From the IMG/VR virus record IMGVR_UViG_3300025326_000032, positions 1-63,352 of that record: 63,352 nt of DNA; one strand, given 5' to 3'. The stretch is from a virus. This document shows, piece by piece, positions 1-8,712 of this stretch; position 1 is the stretch's first letter, and the number at the start of each line of letters is the position of its first letter. The notes beneath the pieces are model-generated. The model saw only the letters and a list, made by a program, of their open reading frames with translations, was not told where the DNA came from and ran no database searches. Made by a program: the position numbers and the translations under genes.

Positions 1-181
1 GAGCGGGACAGGTATCGCGGGCTGCTGAACTTCCCCGACGCCGTGTTAGAAATCTTCCGTACCACGCCTGACTACGCCTACATCGCTTGGAACGCCGCCA
101 GCCAGCACACTCTAGATACAATGTGTAAAGCTCACGCTGAAGCAAAGATGGAGGCGCGAAACGCAAGACAGGAGCGCGACC
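1..181. repeat. Left copy of the 181-bp end repeat
   Basis: These bases recur at 63172-63352 with one difference (T at 55, A at 63226). The repeat lies inside one open frame that runs across the junction, so it is most simply the overlap of a circular assembly. A true terminal repeat cannot be excluded. Confidence 0.93.
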
Positions 182-288
182 AGCAGCGCGAGGACATCCG
201 GCGGCTGGTGGCGGAGCTAAATAGGCTCGCCGTCAGTGAATCTCTAGAGGCCCTCCTCGCTGAGATGAAGGAGCGATATGATGCCTGA
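1..288 (+). CDS. Coiled-coil protein, C-terminal part (gene spans the contig cut)
   Basis: This is codon 33 onward of a gene that starts at 63076 and crosses the cut; joined length is 127 aa. The protein is charged and helical, with heptad-like stretches (ARIAELEAEVARLTKERDR upstream, then MEARNARQERDQQREDIRR). No enzymatic motif is visible. Base composition is GC-rich, unlike the AT-rich genes from about 600 onward. The stop overlaps the start of the next gene. Function unknown; a scaffolding or DNA-associated role would be a guess. Confidence 0.7.
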   Translation, partial: ERDRYRGLLNFPDAVLEIFRTTPDYAYIAWNAASQHTLDTMCKAHAEAKMEARNARQERDQQREDIRRLVAELNRLAVSESLEALLAEMKERYDA

Positions 289-607
289 GATAAAGGAAGG
301 CTGGGCGAGGTGGTTGACGGAGACGGAGCGGGAGACCCTGCGGAGTTGGGCTACAGGCACGAGAGTCTGGAAGCTTGCCCGCACCCTCGCCGCCTTGTGG
401 GCGCTGGTGGAGAAGAAGGACAAGGCGCTGGAGGCTGTGTTGGGCGCTTGGCTCGGCTCTGCCACTCCGCAAGAGTTCTGGGAAAAGTTTAGCGATGAGA
501 ACGAAGGAGACGATTTATGGGGCGATGTCGCTGTAGCCTGTGCCCTCACAGCCCTTACGGAAGAGGATATACTAGGGCGACTGGGGATATATATAAATGA
601 AGACTGA
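278..607 (+). CDS. Hypothetical helical protein, 109 aa
   Basis: It starts with two adjacent ATGs (278 and 281) overlapping the previous stop, suggesting translational coupling. It is Trp-rich and helical (WARWLTETERETLRSWATG). GC-rich until about 580, then composition drops sharply to the AT-rich phage average. Its stop overlaps the start of the macro-domain gene. No family recognised. Confidence 0.6.
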   Translation: MMPEIKEGWARWLTETERETLRSWATGTRVWKLARTLAALWALVEKKDKALEAVLGAWLGSATPQEFWEKFSDENEGDDLWGDVAVACALTALTEEDILGRLGIYINED

Positions 608-1034
608 AACAGGTAACATATGGGATACTAAATACAGTACTATAGTAATACCTTCTAATATAGGTTGGACTAAGGCAGGCTATAATGTTATGGGTAGGGG
701 CGTAGCAAAACAAGCATCTGAGTTATATCCCAGTTTGGCTAAATGGTATGGGGATCAGTGTTTTCTATATCAACAGGATATGCCTTGTTTAAGATATGAC
801 AGATTAATTCTATTCCCTGTTAAAACACTGAATAGGCTTCATCCACATTTGTCTTGGCAAAGAAGTGCTAGTCTAACTCTTATTGAAAGAAGTACTAAGG
901 ATTTAGCAAGATTTCCTGATCAAGAAATAGCACTTCCTTTAGTTGGATGTGGTAACGGTAGATTGGCTGAATCTGATGTACTTCCTATATTAAATATGTA
1001 TTTAAATGATAGGTTTACATTAGTAATACAATGA
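597..1034 (+). CDS. Macro-domain (Appr-1''-p processing-like) protein
   Basis: A compact 145-aa single-domain protein with macro-domain signatures: VIPSNIGW near residue 18, the glycine-rich loop GYNVMGRGVAKQA (28-40) in place of the usual G-x-GVAxA segment, and IALPLVGCGNGRL (110-122) matching the LPxxGcGxGG strand and loop. Macro domains bind ADP-ribose, and some remove it from proteins or nucleic acids. The 3' end overlaps a DNA methyltransferase by 4 bases, followed by an ATP-grasp gene. Countering ADP-ribose-based host defence or reversing phage-made modifications are inferences from context. Confidence 0.72.
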   Translation: MKTETGNIWDTKYSTIVIPSNIGWTKAGYNVMGRGVAKQASELYPSLAKWYGDQCFLYQQDMPCLRYDRLILFPVKTLNRLHPHLSWQRSASLTLIERSTKDLARFPDQEIALPLVGCGNGRLAESDVLPILNMYLNDRFTLVIQ

Positions 1035-1765
1035 TTACTAAACAGCCTCACTTTATATCAATGGATTCTAGAATAAAGCTATATCATGGTAACAGCCATG
1101 AGTTAATATCAGAGTTAGAAGATGCTAGTATTAAGGCTATTTTAACAGATCCTCCATATGGTATTAATTGGAAATCTAATTGGGTTCCTAAACATGAACA
1201 AAAAGAGATACTGGCTGGTGATAAAGACTTAAGCTGGATGGGTGATTTTCTTATAGAATGTGAAAGATTACTAGAACCAAATGGAAGTCTTTACATCTTC
1301 TCTAGATGGGATAAAATAGGCTTTATTCAGGGTTTAGTTAGAAATCTTACTGAGCTGAATGTTAGAAATTGTATTGTGTGGGATAGGATTATACATGGCT
1401 TAGGTGATATAAGCAGCTTTGCCCCTGTATATGATCTAATACTATATGTTACTAAGGGTAAGCCGAAATTATTAAGTGATTATAGATATACTAATTTGTG
1501 GAGTGTGAACAGGGAGCGAGACAGAGAATCAAAGCATTCTACTAGTAAACCTGTAGCTCTGTTTGAGAAAATGATGATCTGCTCCACTAATCCTGGCGAT
1601 TTAGTTTTAGACCCATTTGTGGGTTCTGGTGCTAGTCTTGTAGCTGGTAATAAACTTAATAGAAAGATGATAGGCATAGAGATAGATGAAGCCTATTGTG
1701 ACATAGCTGCATCTAGGCTACAGCAACTACCTATGTTTATGGAGCAGGGTGAGATGACGATATGA
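1031..1765 (+). CDS. DNA methyltransferase, N6-adenine/N4-cytosine type
   Basis: 244 aa. The catalytic motif DPPY lies at residues 40-43 and the SAM-binding motif DPFVGSG at 194-200. The order catalytic-then-SAM is that of the beta group, as in small type II and orphan methylases. The target-recognition segment between them is short. ATGA-type overlaps join it to the macro gene before and the ATP-grasp gene after. No restriction endonuclease is adjacent, so protection of phage DNA from host restriction is the likely use. DPPY favours adenine-N6, but cytosine-N4 is possible. Confidence 0.9.
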   Translation: MITKQPHFISMDSRIKLYHGNSHELISELEDASIKAILTDPPYGINWKSNWVPKHEQKEILAGDKDLSWMGDFLIECERLLEPNGSLYIFSRWDKIGFIQGLVRNLTELNVRNCIVWDRIIHGLGDISSFAPVYDLILYVTKGKPKLLSDYRYTNLWSVNRERDRESKHSTSKPVALFEKMMICSTNPGDLVLDPFVGSGASLVAGNKLNRKMIGIEIDEAYCDIAASRLQQLPMFMEQGEMTI

Positions 1766-2505
1766 GAAATTTAAATAGTGCTCTTTACTGGTTTCCTAAA
1801 ATAGAACAGGTTGGCTTGAAGGTGCCTAAGACTGTTTTTGTTACATATAATCATAACGAGTGGTTAGATGCTGTAGAAAGTGAGAACGACTCTTACAAAT
1901 CTGTTATAGAAAAAACTATGTTAGAGATAGAAGCATCAGCACAAGAAATTGGCTACCCTGTATTTTTTCGTACCGATCAGACTAGTGCCAAGCATTCAGG
2001 TGCAGAAGCTTACTTGATAAAGAATAAAAACGATATACTTCGTGTCGTTTGGGCTACTGTAGAAGATAATGAGTTAAAGCTTTGGATGAGTCCAGACCAG
2101 CCACAAGCTTTTATGATACGAGAGTTTATTAATCTGGATGCTCCTTTTATCGCATTCGGTGGTCATCCTATAGCTAGAGAATGGCGATACTTCACTTATA
2201 ATAATGAAGTTCTATGTAAGCATTTCTATTGGCCTGAATCTGCTATCAAGTTCTATACTGAAGAGTATCATAGCGGAAGAGAACCTGATAATTGGAAACA
2301 GCTTTTAACTGATCTTAACACACCAATCCCTAATCTTGATCAGGAAGCTATTAGTACTGCACTTAGTTGTGATGATCATAACTTCTGGAGTATTGACTTC
2401 GCTCAAGACAAATCTGGTCAGTGGTGGCTTATTGATATGGCTCTAGGTGAAAAAAGTTGGCATCCAGAGTGTCAAATACTAGAAGATCTTAAGCGCCGCC
2501 TTTAA
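1762..2505 (+). CDS. ATP-grasp domain protein
   Basis: 247 aa. Features of the ATP-grasp fold: PVFFRTDQTSAKHSG (nucleotide-loop region, about 70-84), MIREFINL, AREWRYF (about 139-145), and the metal-binding strand WSIDFAQDKSGQWWLIDMALG near residues 212-232. ATP-grasp enzymes join a carboxylate to an amine or thiol through an acyl phosphate. Similar stand-alone proteins occur in phages and immunity clusters. The substrate is unknown. Tight overlap with a methyltransferase raises DNA base or protein modification as a possibility. Confidence 0.7.
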   Translation: MRNLNSALYWFPKIEQVGLKVPKTVFVTYNHNEWLDAVESENDSYKSVIEKTMLEIEASAQEIGYPVFFRTDQTSAKHSGAEAYLIKNKNDILRVVWATVEDNELKLWMSPDQPQAFMIREFINLDAPFIAFGGHPIAREWRYFTYNNEVLCKHFYWPESAIKFYTEEYHSGREPDNWKQLLTDLNTPIPNLDQEAISTALSCDDHNFWSIDFAQDKSGQWWLIDMALGEKSWHPECQILEDLKRRL

Positions 2506-2515
2506 ATATATATTA

Positions 2516-2629
2516 GGTGCAGTAGGCACACAAAACCTCAGATATTAATCTAATTCCTAACAGCAGATGAATTCTAGTAGTTCTTCGTGTATTCTAATAC
2601 TTGACAAACTCTCAGATGTGTGTTATGAT
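2516..2629 (+). promoter_or_regulatory. Sigma70-type promoter with upstream shared element
   Basis: -35 TTGACA at 2601-2606, 17-base spacer, -10 TATGAT at 2624-2629. The spacer begins AACTCTCAGAT. The element GGTGCAGTAGG at 2516-2526 lies 85 bases upstream and recurs 80 bases upstream of the promoter at 10584. It drives the operon starting at 2686. Confidence 0.75.
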
Positions 2630-2685
2630 ACTGATGGCCCTAAGAAAGTATAGTTAAATTCAGTAGAAAGGAGGTTTTATATAAA

Positions 2686-2781
2686 ATGGAAGGAGTTGTG
2701 AATGCTACAATAGAGTATGTTAAAACTACTGAAGAATTAATAGTTCTTCAGAGAGAACGATGTGTGTTATGTTCTAAATAA
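2686..2781 (+). CDS. 31-aa leader protein with CxxC
   Basis: Short frame of 31 aa (MEGVVNATIEYVKTTEEL...), ending CVLCSK. The ribosome-binding site AGAAAGGAGGT at 2665-2675 is one of the two strongest in the window and is correctly spaced. It is the first frame after the promoter at 2601-2629, so it may be a translated leader as much as a protein. Function unknown. Confidence 0.55.
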   Translation: MEGVVNATIEYVKTTEELIVLQRERCVLCSK

Positions 2782-2827
2782 GAACGTGATCTTCAAAGAC
2801 TTTCTAGATTAGAAAGGACAATATAAG

Positions 2828-3298
2828 ATGGCTACTAAAGATGAGATCAGTATTCTAAATGCTGAAGTTGTACGTGGTGTAAGACAGATAGCAAAAGGCA
2901 TAAAAGAGAGCCATAGGACAGCAGAGATAGTAATCCAAAGACTATATCTCATTCCTAAGTTATCAGAGGATGAGGCTCAGGAATTACGTACTGAGTTGAC
3001 TCTAAAGGAACAGGAACATAAAGTAATATCCAGTCAAGCTAGTAGTCTCTACAATGAAATTAGAAAGATTAAAGATAGATTAGCTAACAGAGTTTCATCT
3101 GAGGATTATACACGAGCAGCGTACATGGTACAATCTGTAAAAGAGTTTATATCTTCATGGCTATTAGAGCAAATACAATCAGGTAATAATGATATAGTGA
3201 CAGATACTTATGTTCATATAACAGAACAATTCATTGATGCATATATGAATGGCTGGCGTCCTGTGATTCGTGGTAAGCCTCAGAAGGAGACAAAGTAG
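2828..3298 (+). CDS. Coiled-coil protein, 156 aa
   Basis: Almost entirely helical and charged, with a predicted coiled coil over roughly residues 50-95 (LRTELTLKEQEHKVISSQ). It sits 7 bases before the AAA+ gene in the same operon, so it may be an accessory or adaptor of that ATPase. Not recognised as a family. Confidence 0.65.
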   Translation: MATKDEISILNAEVVRGVRQIAKGIKESHRTAEIVIQRLYLIPKLSEDEAQELRTELTLKEQEHKVISSQASSLYNEIRKIKDRLANRVSSEDYTRAAYMVQSVKEFISSWLLEQIQSGNNDIVTDTYVHITEQFIDAYMNGWRPVIRGKPQKETK

Positions 3299-3305
3299 GT
3301 AAATT

Positions 3306-4388
3306 ATGGATGATCAGTTCTGTCAATATTGTCAACAGGGGCCTTTCGAGTCAGTAATGATTCGTAAGATACATGAACAACAGTTCTGTCCTGATGCTCC
3401 AAAGACATCAGAACAAGTATCTGCACAAGCATGGGGAGAAGATCAGCCTAGCGTGTTTCAAGAGCAATTAGGACAATCTGGTTCCAGTATTAATGATGAG
3501 ATTAAAGAAGAGTGGTCTAAACAGACAGGACGAGTCACTAGACTCTTGTTTTATAATCCTGATCCTAACTTCTTAGTCTCATCTAGACTTCAGGCGAAAC
3601 TGGAGCGTATTAATGAAATGCGAAAGCGAGAACCACAGAAGATTTGGTTAGTAGGAGATGCAGGTACAGGAAAGACAAGCCTAGCCTTGCAGTTTGCAGC
3701 TAAGACTAAATCACCCTGTCTCAAGTGTCCTTGTCCTGCTATGACTGAAGTGAGTCAATGGATGGGACGTACTGAGTATCATCCTGAGCGTGGTACTCAT
3801 TATATTCCTAGTCTATTTATTGAAGCTGCAGAGACACCAGGAGCAGTTATCATTCTGAATGACATAACTCGTGTAGAGAATCCTAAAGTGCTGAATCCAC
3901 TTATGGATATAACTGATGAGACTGGCTCTACATGGTCAGATGAATTGGGACGGGAAGTTCGAGTTGCTGATGGTGTGGTCTTTATTGCAACTAGTAATGA
4001 AGGATGGGAGTATACGGGTGCAGATGATCCAGATGCAGCTCTTAAAGAACGGTTTGATGTCATTCATATGCCACTGCCTCCGAAGGCTCAACTGAAAGAA
4101 ATTGTTGCTCGTAAGGTTGGCAATTCACCTGAGATAGATTCTGCTGTAGAATTCTTCTTGCAGTGTTTGTCTAAGGGTATTCGTATGTCTCTTAGACATG
4201 TACTGCGTATGTGTAAGGATATTAAGTATGGTGCTTCTCTAGTAGATGCCGCTGTGCTTAGTGCAATAGGTGATATGGATAAAGACCATCAGCAAGAGGC
4301 ATTACAAATTCTTCAGGTTCAATCATCTAGTGTCTCAGGATTGGCTGAGCTAATTAATATGGATGAGTCATGGGGAGAATGGCAATAA
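3306..4388 (+). CDS. CobS/MoxR-like AAA+ ATPase
   Basis: 360 aa. The N-terminus has a CxxC...H...C finger (CQYCQQGPFES, then HEQQFC). The AAA core has Walker A GDAGTGKT (117-124), Walker B VIILND, sensor-1 ATSN, and the arginine-finger region ERFDV. This is the architecture of AAA_5/MoxR-type ATPases such as CobS. Such ATPases work with a von Willebrand A partner, and the HEAGH/vWA gene lies two small genes downstream. The pair could act as a metal-chelatase-like or remodelling motor. Fold confident; substrate inferred only. Confidence 0.85.
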   Translation: MDDQFCQYCQQGPFESVMIRKIHEQQFCPDAPKTSEQVSAQAWGEDQPSVFQEQLGQSGSSINDEIKEEWSKQTGRVTRLLFYNPDPNFLVSSRLQAKLERINEMRKREPQKIWLVGDAGTGKTSLALQFAAKTKSPCLKCPCPAMTEVSQWMGRTEYHPERGTHYIPSLFIEAAETPGAVIILNDITRVENPKVLNPLMDITDETGSTWSDELGREVRVADGVVFIATSNEGWEYTGADDPDAALKERFDVIHMPLPPKAQLKEIVARKVGNSPEIDSAVEFFLQCLSKGIRMSLRHVLRMCKDIKYGASLVDAAVLSAIGDMDKDHQQEALQILQVQSSSVSGLAELINMDESWGEWQ

Positions 4389-4389
4389 T

Positions 4390-4629
4390 ATGGAAGCTCA
4401 GAATAGTGGTATTGATTTTGTGGTAGATGGACAAGCAAAATGGGAAGAGCTTCAAGCACTAATAGTTTCTCTATCTAGAGAAGATGAGACTCCTGAACAG
4501 GAATTCTTGCAAGAGTTTCTAGTAGGTATTCAGAAGGTGCATAAGTTATCAGGTGAGTTACGTGATTTGATTCTTAGTAAGATTATGCAAGATGGTGAAC
4601 AGATAGATGATGACAGGGAATTAGTATGA
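4390..4629 (+). CDS. Small acidic helical protein, 79 aa
   Basis: The start at 4390 follows the AAA+ stop by one base. An in-frame ATG at 4363 also exists but would overlap that gene. Acidic and helical (SREDETPEQEFLQEFLVG). It lies between the AAA+ and vWA genes and may be part of the same complex. No family recognised. Confidence 0.55.
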   Translation: MEAQNSGIDFVVDGQAKWEELQALIVSLSREDETPEQEFLQEFLVGIQKVHKLSGELRDLILSKIMQDGEQIDDDRELV

Positions 4630-4835
4630 CTAGCCCAAATATAGAATATGCTTGTTCACTATGCAAGCATAAAGCTGAGGATGATGAACAGATGTTTATT
4701 GTTACCAGTGAACATGTAAAGTATACTGTAGGAACAGATATTAAAGATGCAGTTAAATTAATGATCACAGTTCTTATCTATTGCAGGATTTGTTATCGAT
4801 CATCATCTTATGGGTATTCATATGAGTCTAAGTGA
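4626..4835 (+). CDS. Small zinc-ribbon protein, 69 aa
   Basis: Cysteine pairs CSLC (residues 10-13) and CRIC (near 53-56) suggest a zinc ribbon. It overlaps both neighbours (4 bases upstream, 26 downstream), typical of translational coupling. Function unknown. Confidence 0.55.
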   Translation: MTSPNIEYACSLCKHKAEDDEQMFIVTSEHVKYTVGTDIKDAVKLMITVLIYCRICYRSSSYGYSYESK

Positions 4836-6834
4836 ATTCTGGAGAGTTAAGAAATCTTATGACCGTAATGTAGAAATGCGTTATCTTCTTGATGGCTTAC
4901 ATAGTTTCATAACTATGATGGCTGACCAAGGAGATATTAAGGTTATGTGGTCTAGGGATTCAGTTCATATGTCTGGAGCCACTCCAGAGATTAAACTGAG
5001 TTACTTGCCTATTAATAATGCAGAGGCTCCATTTGAAGGTGATAGAGTAGATGCTATAGTAGGATTTGCTGCACATGAGGCTGGTCATAGACTCAGATCT
5101 AAAGATAATATACCTATTAATAATCATACTAATCCTTTTAATACTGGTAATCCTCTGAATCCTCTGAGTATATATCCTGTTCAGCCTATGCCTGATAGTG
5201 TATTTAAGCTTATTTCTAATTTGTTAGAGGATGTCTATATAGATAAGTATATGTATAGATACTCTCCTGTTCTAGTTAAGTATATTAAGTCAGGTAGACA
5301 ATGGGATTTAACTAGACCAGAGTATCAGCAACGTTGGGATGAGTTATGCGATAAGGCTAAGACAGGTCAGCTTGATAAAGTTGATATGCTTAATCTCTGG
5401 ATTCAGTATGAGTTATACGATAAGAATACAGCAGAGATACTAAAAGACTTTCCTCAAGAAGCGTTAGAGAATCTATTAAAGCTTGCAGAGATTACACAGG
5501 ATTATTGTGAACGGGCTGGTCTTGTTGATATAGATAAGCTGTTTACTACTATTTGGGATGAATTAAGCAATTATCCTGATCCAGATCTGGAGGATAAGAG
5601 TCAGCAAGATGAGCGAGAGTCAGAGTTTAGTGATAGTACTCTAAGTGGTACACCAGCTAGTTTCGGTAAGTCTGATTCATGTGAGGATGACACTGATGAT
5701 GAAGATGCTTTATCTGACTCAGATAACGAAAACGAGTCTAGCGAGTCTAGTGATAAGCAAGAATCTGAATTGGGTGCATCAGATGATAAAGGTAAAGAGG
5801 ATAGTGAGCAAGATGAGCTTGGTTTAGATAATGGAGACGAGGAGGAAAAAGAAAAGAATAGTGATAGCAGCGATAGTAAAAATAAGGAGACTGATCCATA
5901 TGAGGACTTACTAACATGTGTGCAGTCTAGTGAGCATGAAATACCGGAGAGTGTCTTAGAAGAATTTAGACAGGCAGTATCTCTTGATCGTGAAGATATA
6001 ACTCAAGACTTAAGGGATGAGCTAACTCAACAGTACCAACTACCTCAGCAAACCCACTCTGGTATTATCATGGAGAAGGCTGCTGAGACTGTAGTATTTC
6101 CTAAACCTGACGAAATGTCTAAACTAGTAAATCAATTATTTGAGTTTAGGCGTAGGCGTCATTCCAGATGGTCTAGAGGTACAGAGGACGGTAGACTATC
6201 TCAGTCTAGGCTACATAGAGCAGCTTACGATACCAATCATATACACGAACGTAAGGAGATTAAGGATAGTCTGAATCTAGGTGTATGCTTACTTGTAGAT
6301 GCTTCTAGTTCTGTGACTAAAAGTTGGCCCATCATAGAGAGAATAGTCGAAGCTCTGGCTTTAGGACTAGAACATAAGAAAGGTATTAAGATATGTGCTA
6401 TTGCTTATCAGTCTGTTTATGATAGGAGTAGTGGAGTTGGCAATGTACAGCTAACTCGTTTATATGAATCTGGTAATACTACTATTGGCAAGCATAAGTC
6501 TGATGGTAATACACCAACTGTTTCTGCATTACTAGCTACTCCTATGATTATGAATCGTTTGTTAGGGCATCCTAAAGATAAATTGATTATTCATGTGACT
6601 GACGGTGCTGCTGGTGATGAAGAAAGTATGAAATGTACTGTTAAAGAGGCTGTAGATATTATTCGTAAGAAGTATGGATTAGATATATACTGTTTTGGTA
6701 TAGGTGGTAGCTCGTACTTTGGTAATAGCGAAAAGTTCAAAATAGATTATAATACTAGTTATACTAATCTAGATACGTATGAGCAACTACCAGAAGCTTT
6801 AAAGAATCTACTCAGAGATATATTGGTAAGATGA
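4810..6834 (+). CDS. CobT-like protein: HEAGH domain, acidic middle, von Willebrand A domain
   Basis: 674 aa in three parts. Residues 80-100 hold HEAGH (89-93), a zinc-metallopeptidase-like helix. About 260-370 is very acidic and Ser-rich. The C-terminal vWA domain has a complete metal-ion-dependent adhesion site: DASSS at 497-501, DGNTPT at 565-570, and TDG near 598. Bacterial CobT, partner of CobS in the cobaltochelatase, has the same order with an acidic middle and C-terminal vWA. Together with the upstream AAA+ gene this is a MoxR/vWA-type pair. ATG 4822 is an alternative start. Protease activity is unproven. Confidence 0.8.
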   Translation: MGIHMSLSEFWRVKKSYDRNVEMRYLLDGLHSFITMMADQGDIKVMWSRDSVHMSGATPEIKLSYLPINNAEAPFEGDRVDAIVGFAAHEAGHRLRSKDNIPINNHTNPFNTGNPLNPLSIYPVQPMPDSVFKLISNLLEDVYIDKYMYRYSPVLVKYIKSGRQWDLTRPEYQQRWDELCDKAKTGQLDKVDMLNLWIQYELYDKNTAEILKDFPQEALENLLKLAEITQDYCERAGLVDIDKLFTTIWDELSNYPDPDLEDKSQQDERESEFSDSTLSGTPASFGKSDSCEDDTDDEDALSDSDNENESSESSDKQESELGASDDKGKEDSEQDELGLDNGDEEEKEKNSDSSDSKNKETDPYEDLLTCVQSSEHEIPESVLEEFRQAVSLDREDITQDLRDELTQQYQLPQQTHSGIIMEKAAETVVFPKPDEMSKLVNQLFEFRRRRHSRWSRGTEDGRLSQSRLHRAAYDTNHIHERKEIKDSLNLGVCLLVDASSSVTKSWPIIERIVEALALGLEHKKGIKICAIAYQSVYDRSSGVGNVQLTRLYESGNTTIGKHKSDGNTPTVSALLATPMIMNRLLGHPKDKLIIHVTDGAAGDEESMKCTVKEAVDIIRKKYGLDIYCFGIGGSSYFGNSEKFKIDYNTSYTNLDTYEQLPEALKNLLRDILVR

Positions 6835-7230
6835 ATGAAGTATCTAGATATCAAGAATTACTATCAATGTGAATTCTCAGGGATGCCACATAAATTTAAG
6901 AACTATCCAGTATATAGATTTAATGGGACTTCTTATAGTAATGTTGTTATCTGTCAGAAATGCTTTGCAGCCTTTGTGTTTCCAGGTATCGACATTACCA
7001 GAGCGCAAAACCTACTAGACGAAATACCAATGAGGCAATATGAGCTAAAACCATTATCTAAAGTACTACAGCATCAGGCTGCTATGAAAAAGATTGCGGA
7101 CATAACTAGAACTATATTATCTGGAAAGTGGGTGCAGGAAAGCATAGAGTTTGCAGAGGAGGCAGCAAGGATATCCAAGCAGGAGCGTAAAAAGCATAAG
7201 AAACAAAATATATGGAGGATGGCTAAATGA
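6835..7230 (+). CDS. Hypothetical protein, 131 aa, possible zinc site
   Basis: The start directly abuts the previous stop. Cysteines at about 12, 40 and 43 (CQKC) may bind zinc in the N-terminal half. The C-terminal half is helical and ends in a lysine/arginine-rich tail (KQERKKHKKQNIW), suggesting nucleic-acid contact. No family recognised. Confidence 0.6.
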   Translation: MKYLDIKNYYQCEFSGMPHKFKNYPVYRFNGTSYSNVVICQKCFAAFVFPGIDITRAQNLLDEIPMRQYELKPLSKVLQHQAAMKKIADITRTILSGKWVQESIEFAEEAARISKQERKKHKKQNIWRMAK

Positions 7231-7505
7231 GTAATAAGATTCAGTCACCTGTAATGTCTAATTATGATAAGTCTAGGATAGGAGAAATCATAGCAGATAA
7301 GACAGGAGTAAAATATGATTGGTACGATGCTTGTCTAATTAGGCTAATAGCTAAAGCAGATGCTCCTAATTTAGCGATACTGGCGAGTGTTTATCCTGAG
7401 TATGTATCCAGTGTTAAAGCTTATCTGGAAGGGTATAGATATTGCGTTAAGTATCATAACTGGAGTCACATGAATAAGGAATGTGACTGTAATAATAAGA
7501 AGTAG
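7227..7505 (+). CDS. Hypothetical protein, 92 aa
   Basis: ATGA overlap with the previous gene. Helical with a His/Cys cluster at the C-terminus (NWSHMNKECDC). No recognisable domain. Confidence 0.55.
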   Translation: MSNKIQSPVMSNYDKSRIGEIIADKTGVKYDWYDACLIRLIAKADAPNLAILASVYPEYVSSVKAYLEGYRYCVKYHNWSHMNKECDCNNKK

Positions 7506-7520
7506 AAGGAGGATATTACT

Positions 7521-7727
7521 ATGGAGAACTTAAAGCTATATATAGAGTACGATGAGACACGAAGAAGTAGACCAGCTCTGATTAGAGAGCTAGATGATCT
7601 TCTAATAAATTATGCCGTACAGAGAGGATTAAGATATGTTAGACTTGGGATAGAAGATAAAATCAATTATGAATTTGGCTGGCGTATGGAGCCACAGAAG
7701 ATATCACGTAAAAAGGTCAAAGTATAA
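7521..7727 (+). CDS. Hypothetical protein, 68 aa
   Basis: Preceded by a good ribosome-binding site (GAAGGAGGATATT, about 7505-7517). Mixed alpha/beta with a basic C-terminus. Its stop is followed immediately by the next ATG. Function unknown. Confidence 0.55.
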   Translation: MENLKLYIEYDETRRSRPALIRELDDLLINYAVQRGLRYVRLGIEDKINYEFGWRMEPQKISRKKVKV

Positions 7728-7979
7728 ATGTCTGAGTATGCCGCTTGTTCATTTCAAGATATACCAGATAAAAGTTTAGAAACGATGAGGATACTATTAG
7801 GTAACTTATATTCCCATATGAGAACAGGTCATTTAAAGGCCAGAGTGTCTCTTAACGAAGCTGATGCTATGAAGCTGACTCTTGATATAATTGCCAATGA
7901 GCAAGCCGCGCGCGCCTTTGATCATGAGTGTTATCAGCCATCCGGCGAGAATGGCGAGGATAGGGCAAAGATGTGTTAG
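7728..7979 (+). CDS. Hypothetical protein, 83 aa
   Basis: Begins at the base after the preceding stop and is the last gene of this run before a 198-base gap. Helical, no motif recognised. Confidence 0.5.
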   Translation: MSEYAACSFQDIPDKSLETMRILLGNLYSHMRTGHLKARVSLNEADAMKLTLDIIANEQAARAFDHECYQPSGENGEDRAKMC

Positions 7980-8177
7980 CATGCGTTTCTACCCACCTTA
8001 TTGCTTAAAACCATAGGGAACCTAAGGTTAGTATAAATCTAGGCAAATCGTTTGTATCTAAGACTCATGCTAACACTCGTGAGCACGATTTGTATCTACA
8101 TTATGTAAAGATATGATATATAGTAGATATAGTAGTGTGTAGTAAAGATGTAAAGGAGTACAAAGGAGTACAGAAGA
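7980..8177. other. Gene-free gap with possible regulatory motifs
   Basis: It holds ATGCTAACAC at 8067-8076, which recurs twice at 47176-47275. The phrase TTTGTATCTA occurs twice (about 8050 and 8090). Near 8155-8170 there are two consecutive AAGGAGTAC ribosome-binding-like repeats before the 8178 start. No convincing promoter or terminator seen. Confidence 0.4.
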
Positions 8178-8465
8178 ATGGATAGAGGTATAAAAAGAGA
8201 ACTGGCTGAGCGATATGAAAAAGCTATGCATTCAATGCAAGCTGGTGTAGCTCTTCTGATGGGATATGATCCTTCTGAGACAAGTCCCAAGCATTTAAGA
8301 GTTGGAATAAATAGTGCTATGTTGGAGTCTAATGCTATGGGAGAGCTTCTTATTAAGAAAGGACTTATTACTGAAGAGGAATACATGATTGCAATAACTA
8401 AAGCTGCTGAAAAAGAGGCTAATAGGTATAAGGAATATCTTACTGATATTACTGGGCTAGCATAA
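8178..8465 (+). CDS. Hypothetical helical protein, 95 aa
   Basis: Start chosen for the duplicated AAGGAGTAC motif just upstream. All-helical (ELAERYEKAMHSMQAGVALL). No known domain. Confidence 0.6.
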   Translation: MDRGIKRELAERYEKAMHSMQAGVALLMGYDPSETSPKHLRVGINSAMLESNAMGELLIKKGLITEEEYMIAITKAAEKEANRYKEYLTDITGLA

Positions 8466-8487
8466 CCCTTATATAAAGGAGTACTAA

Positions 8488-8712
8488 ATGCCTGAACTAG
8501 AAAGAGCTGCTAGTAAGATTAAACCTTGTGATTGTAGGACAGAATATATAGGTGCAGGAGATAGTGAGATAACATATTGTATTGTTCATGAGAAAGCTGA
8601 GGATATGTATCAGTTACTACTAAAACTGAGTGCAGATGCTGGTAAGAATTCTAACAGTATTCTATATGCAGCAATTAAGATTATAGAAGAGATAGATAAA
8701 GAGTATGAGTAG
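8488..8712 (+). CDS. Hypothetical protein, 74 aa, CxC...H
   Basis: AAAGGAGTA precedes the start. N-terminal CDC and a later C-IVH suggest a small metal site; the rest is helical. It overlaps the next gene by 8 bases. Confidence 0.55.
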   Translation: MPELERAASKIKPCDCRTEYIGAGDSEITYCIVHEKAEDMYQLLLKLSADAGKNSNSILYAAIKIIEEIDKEYE

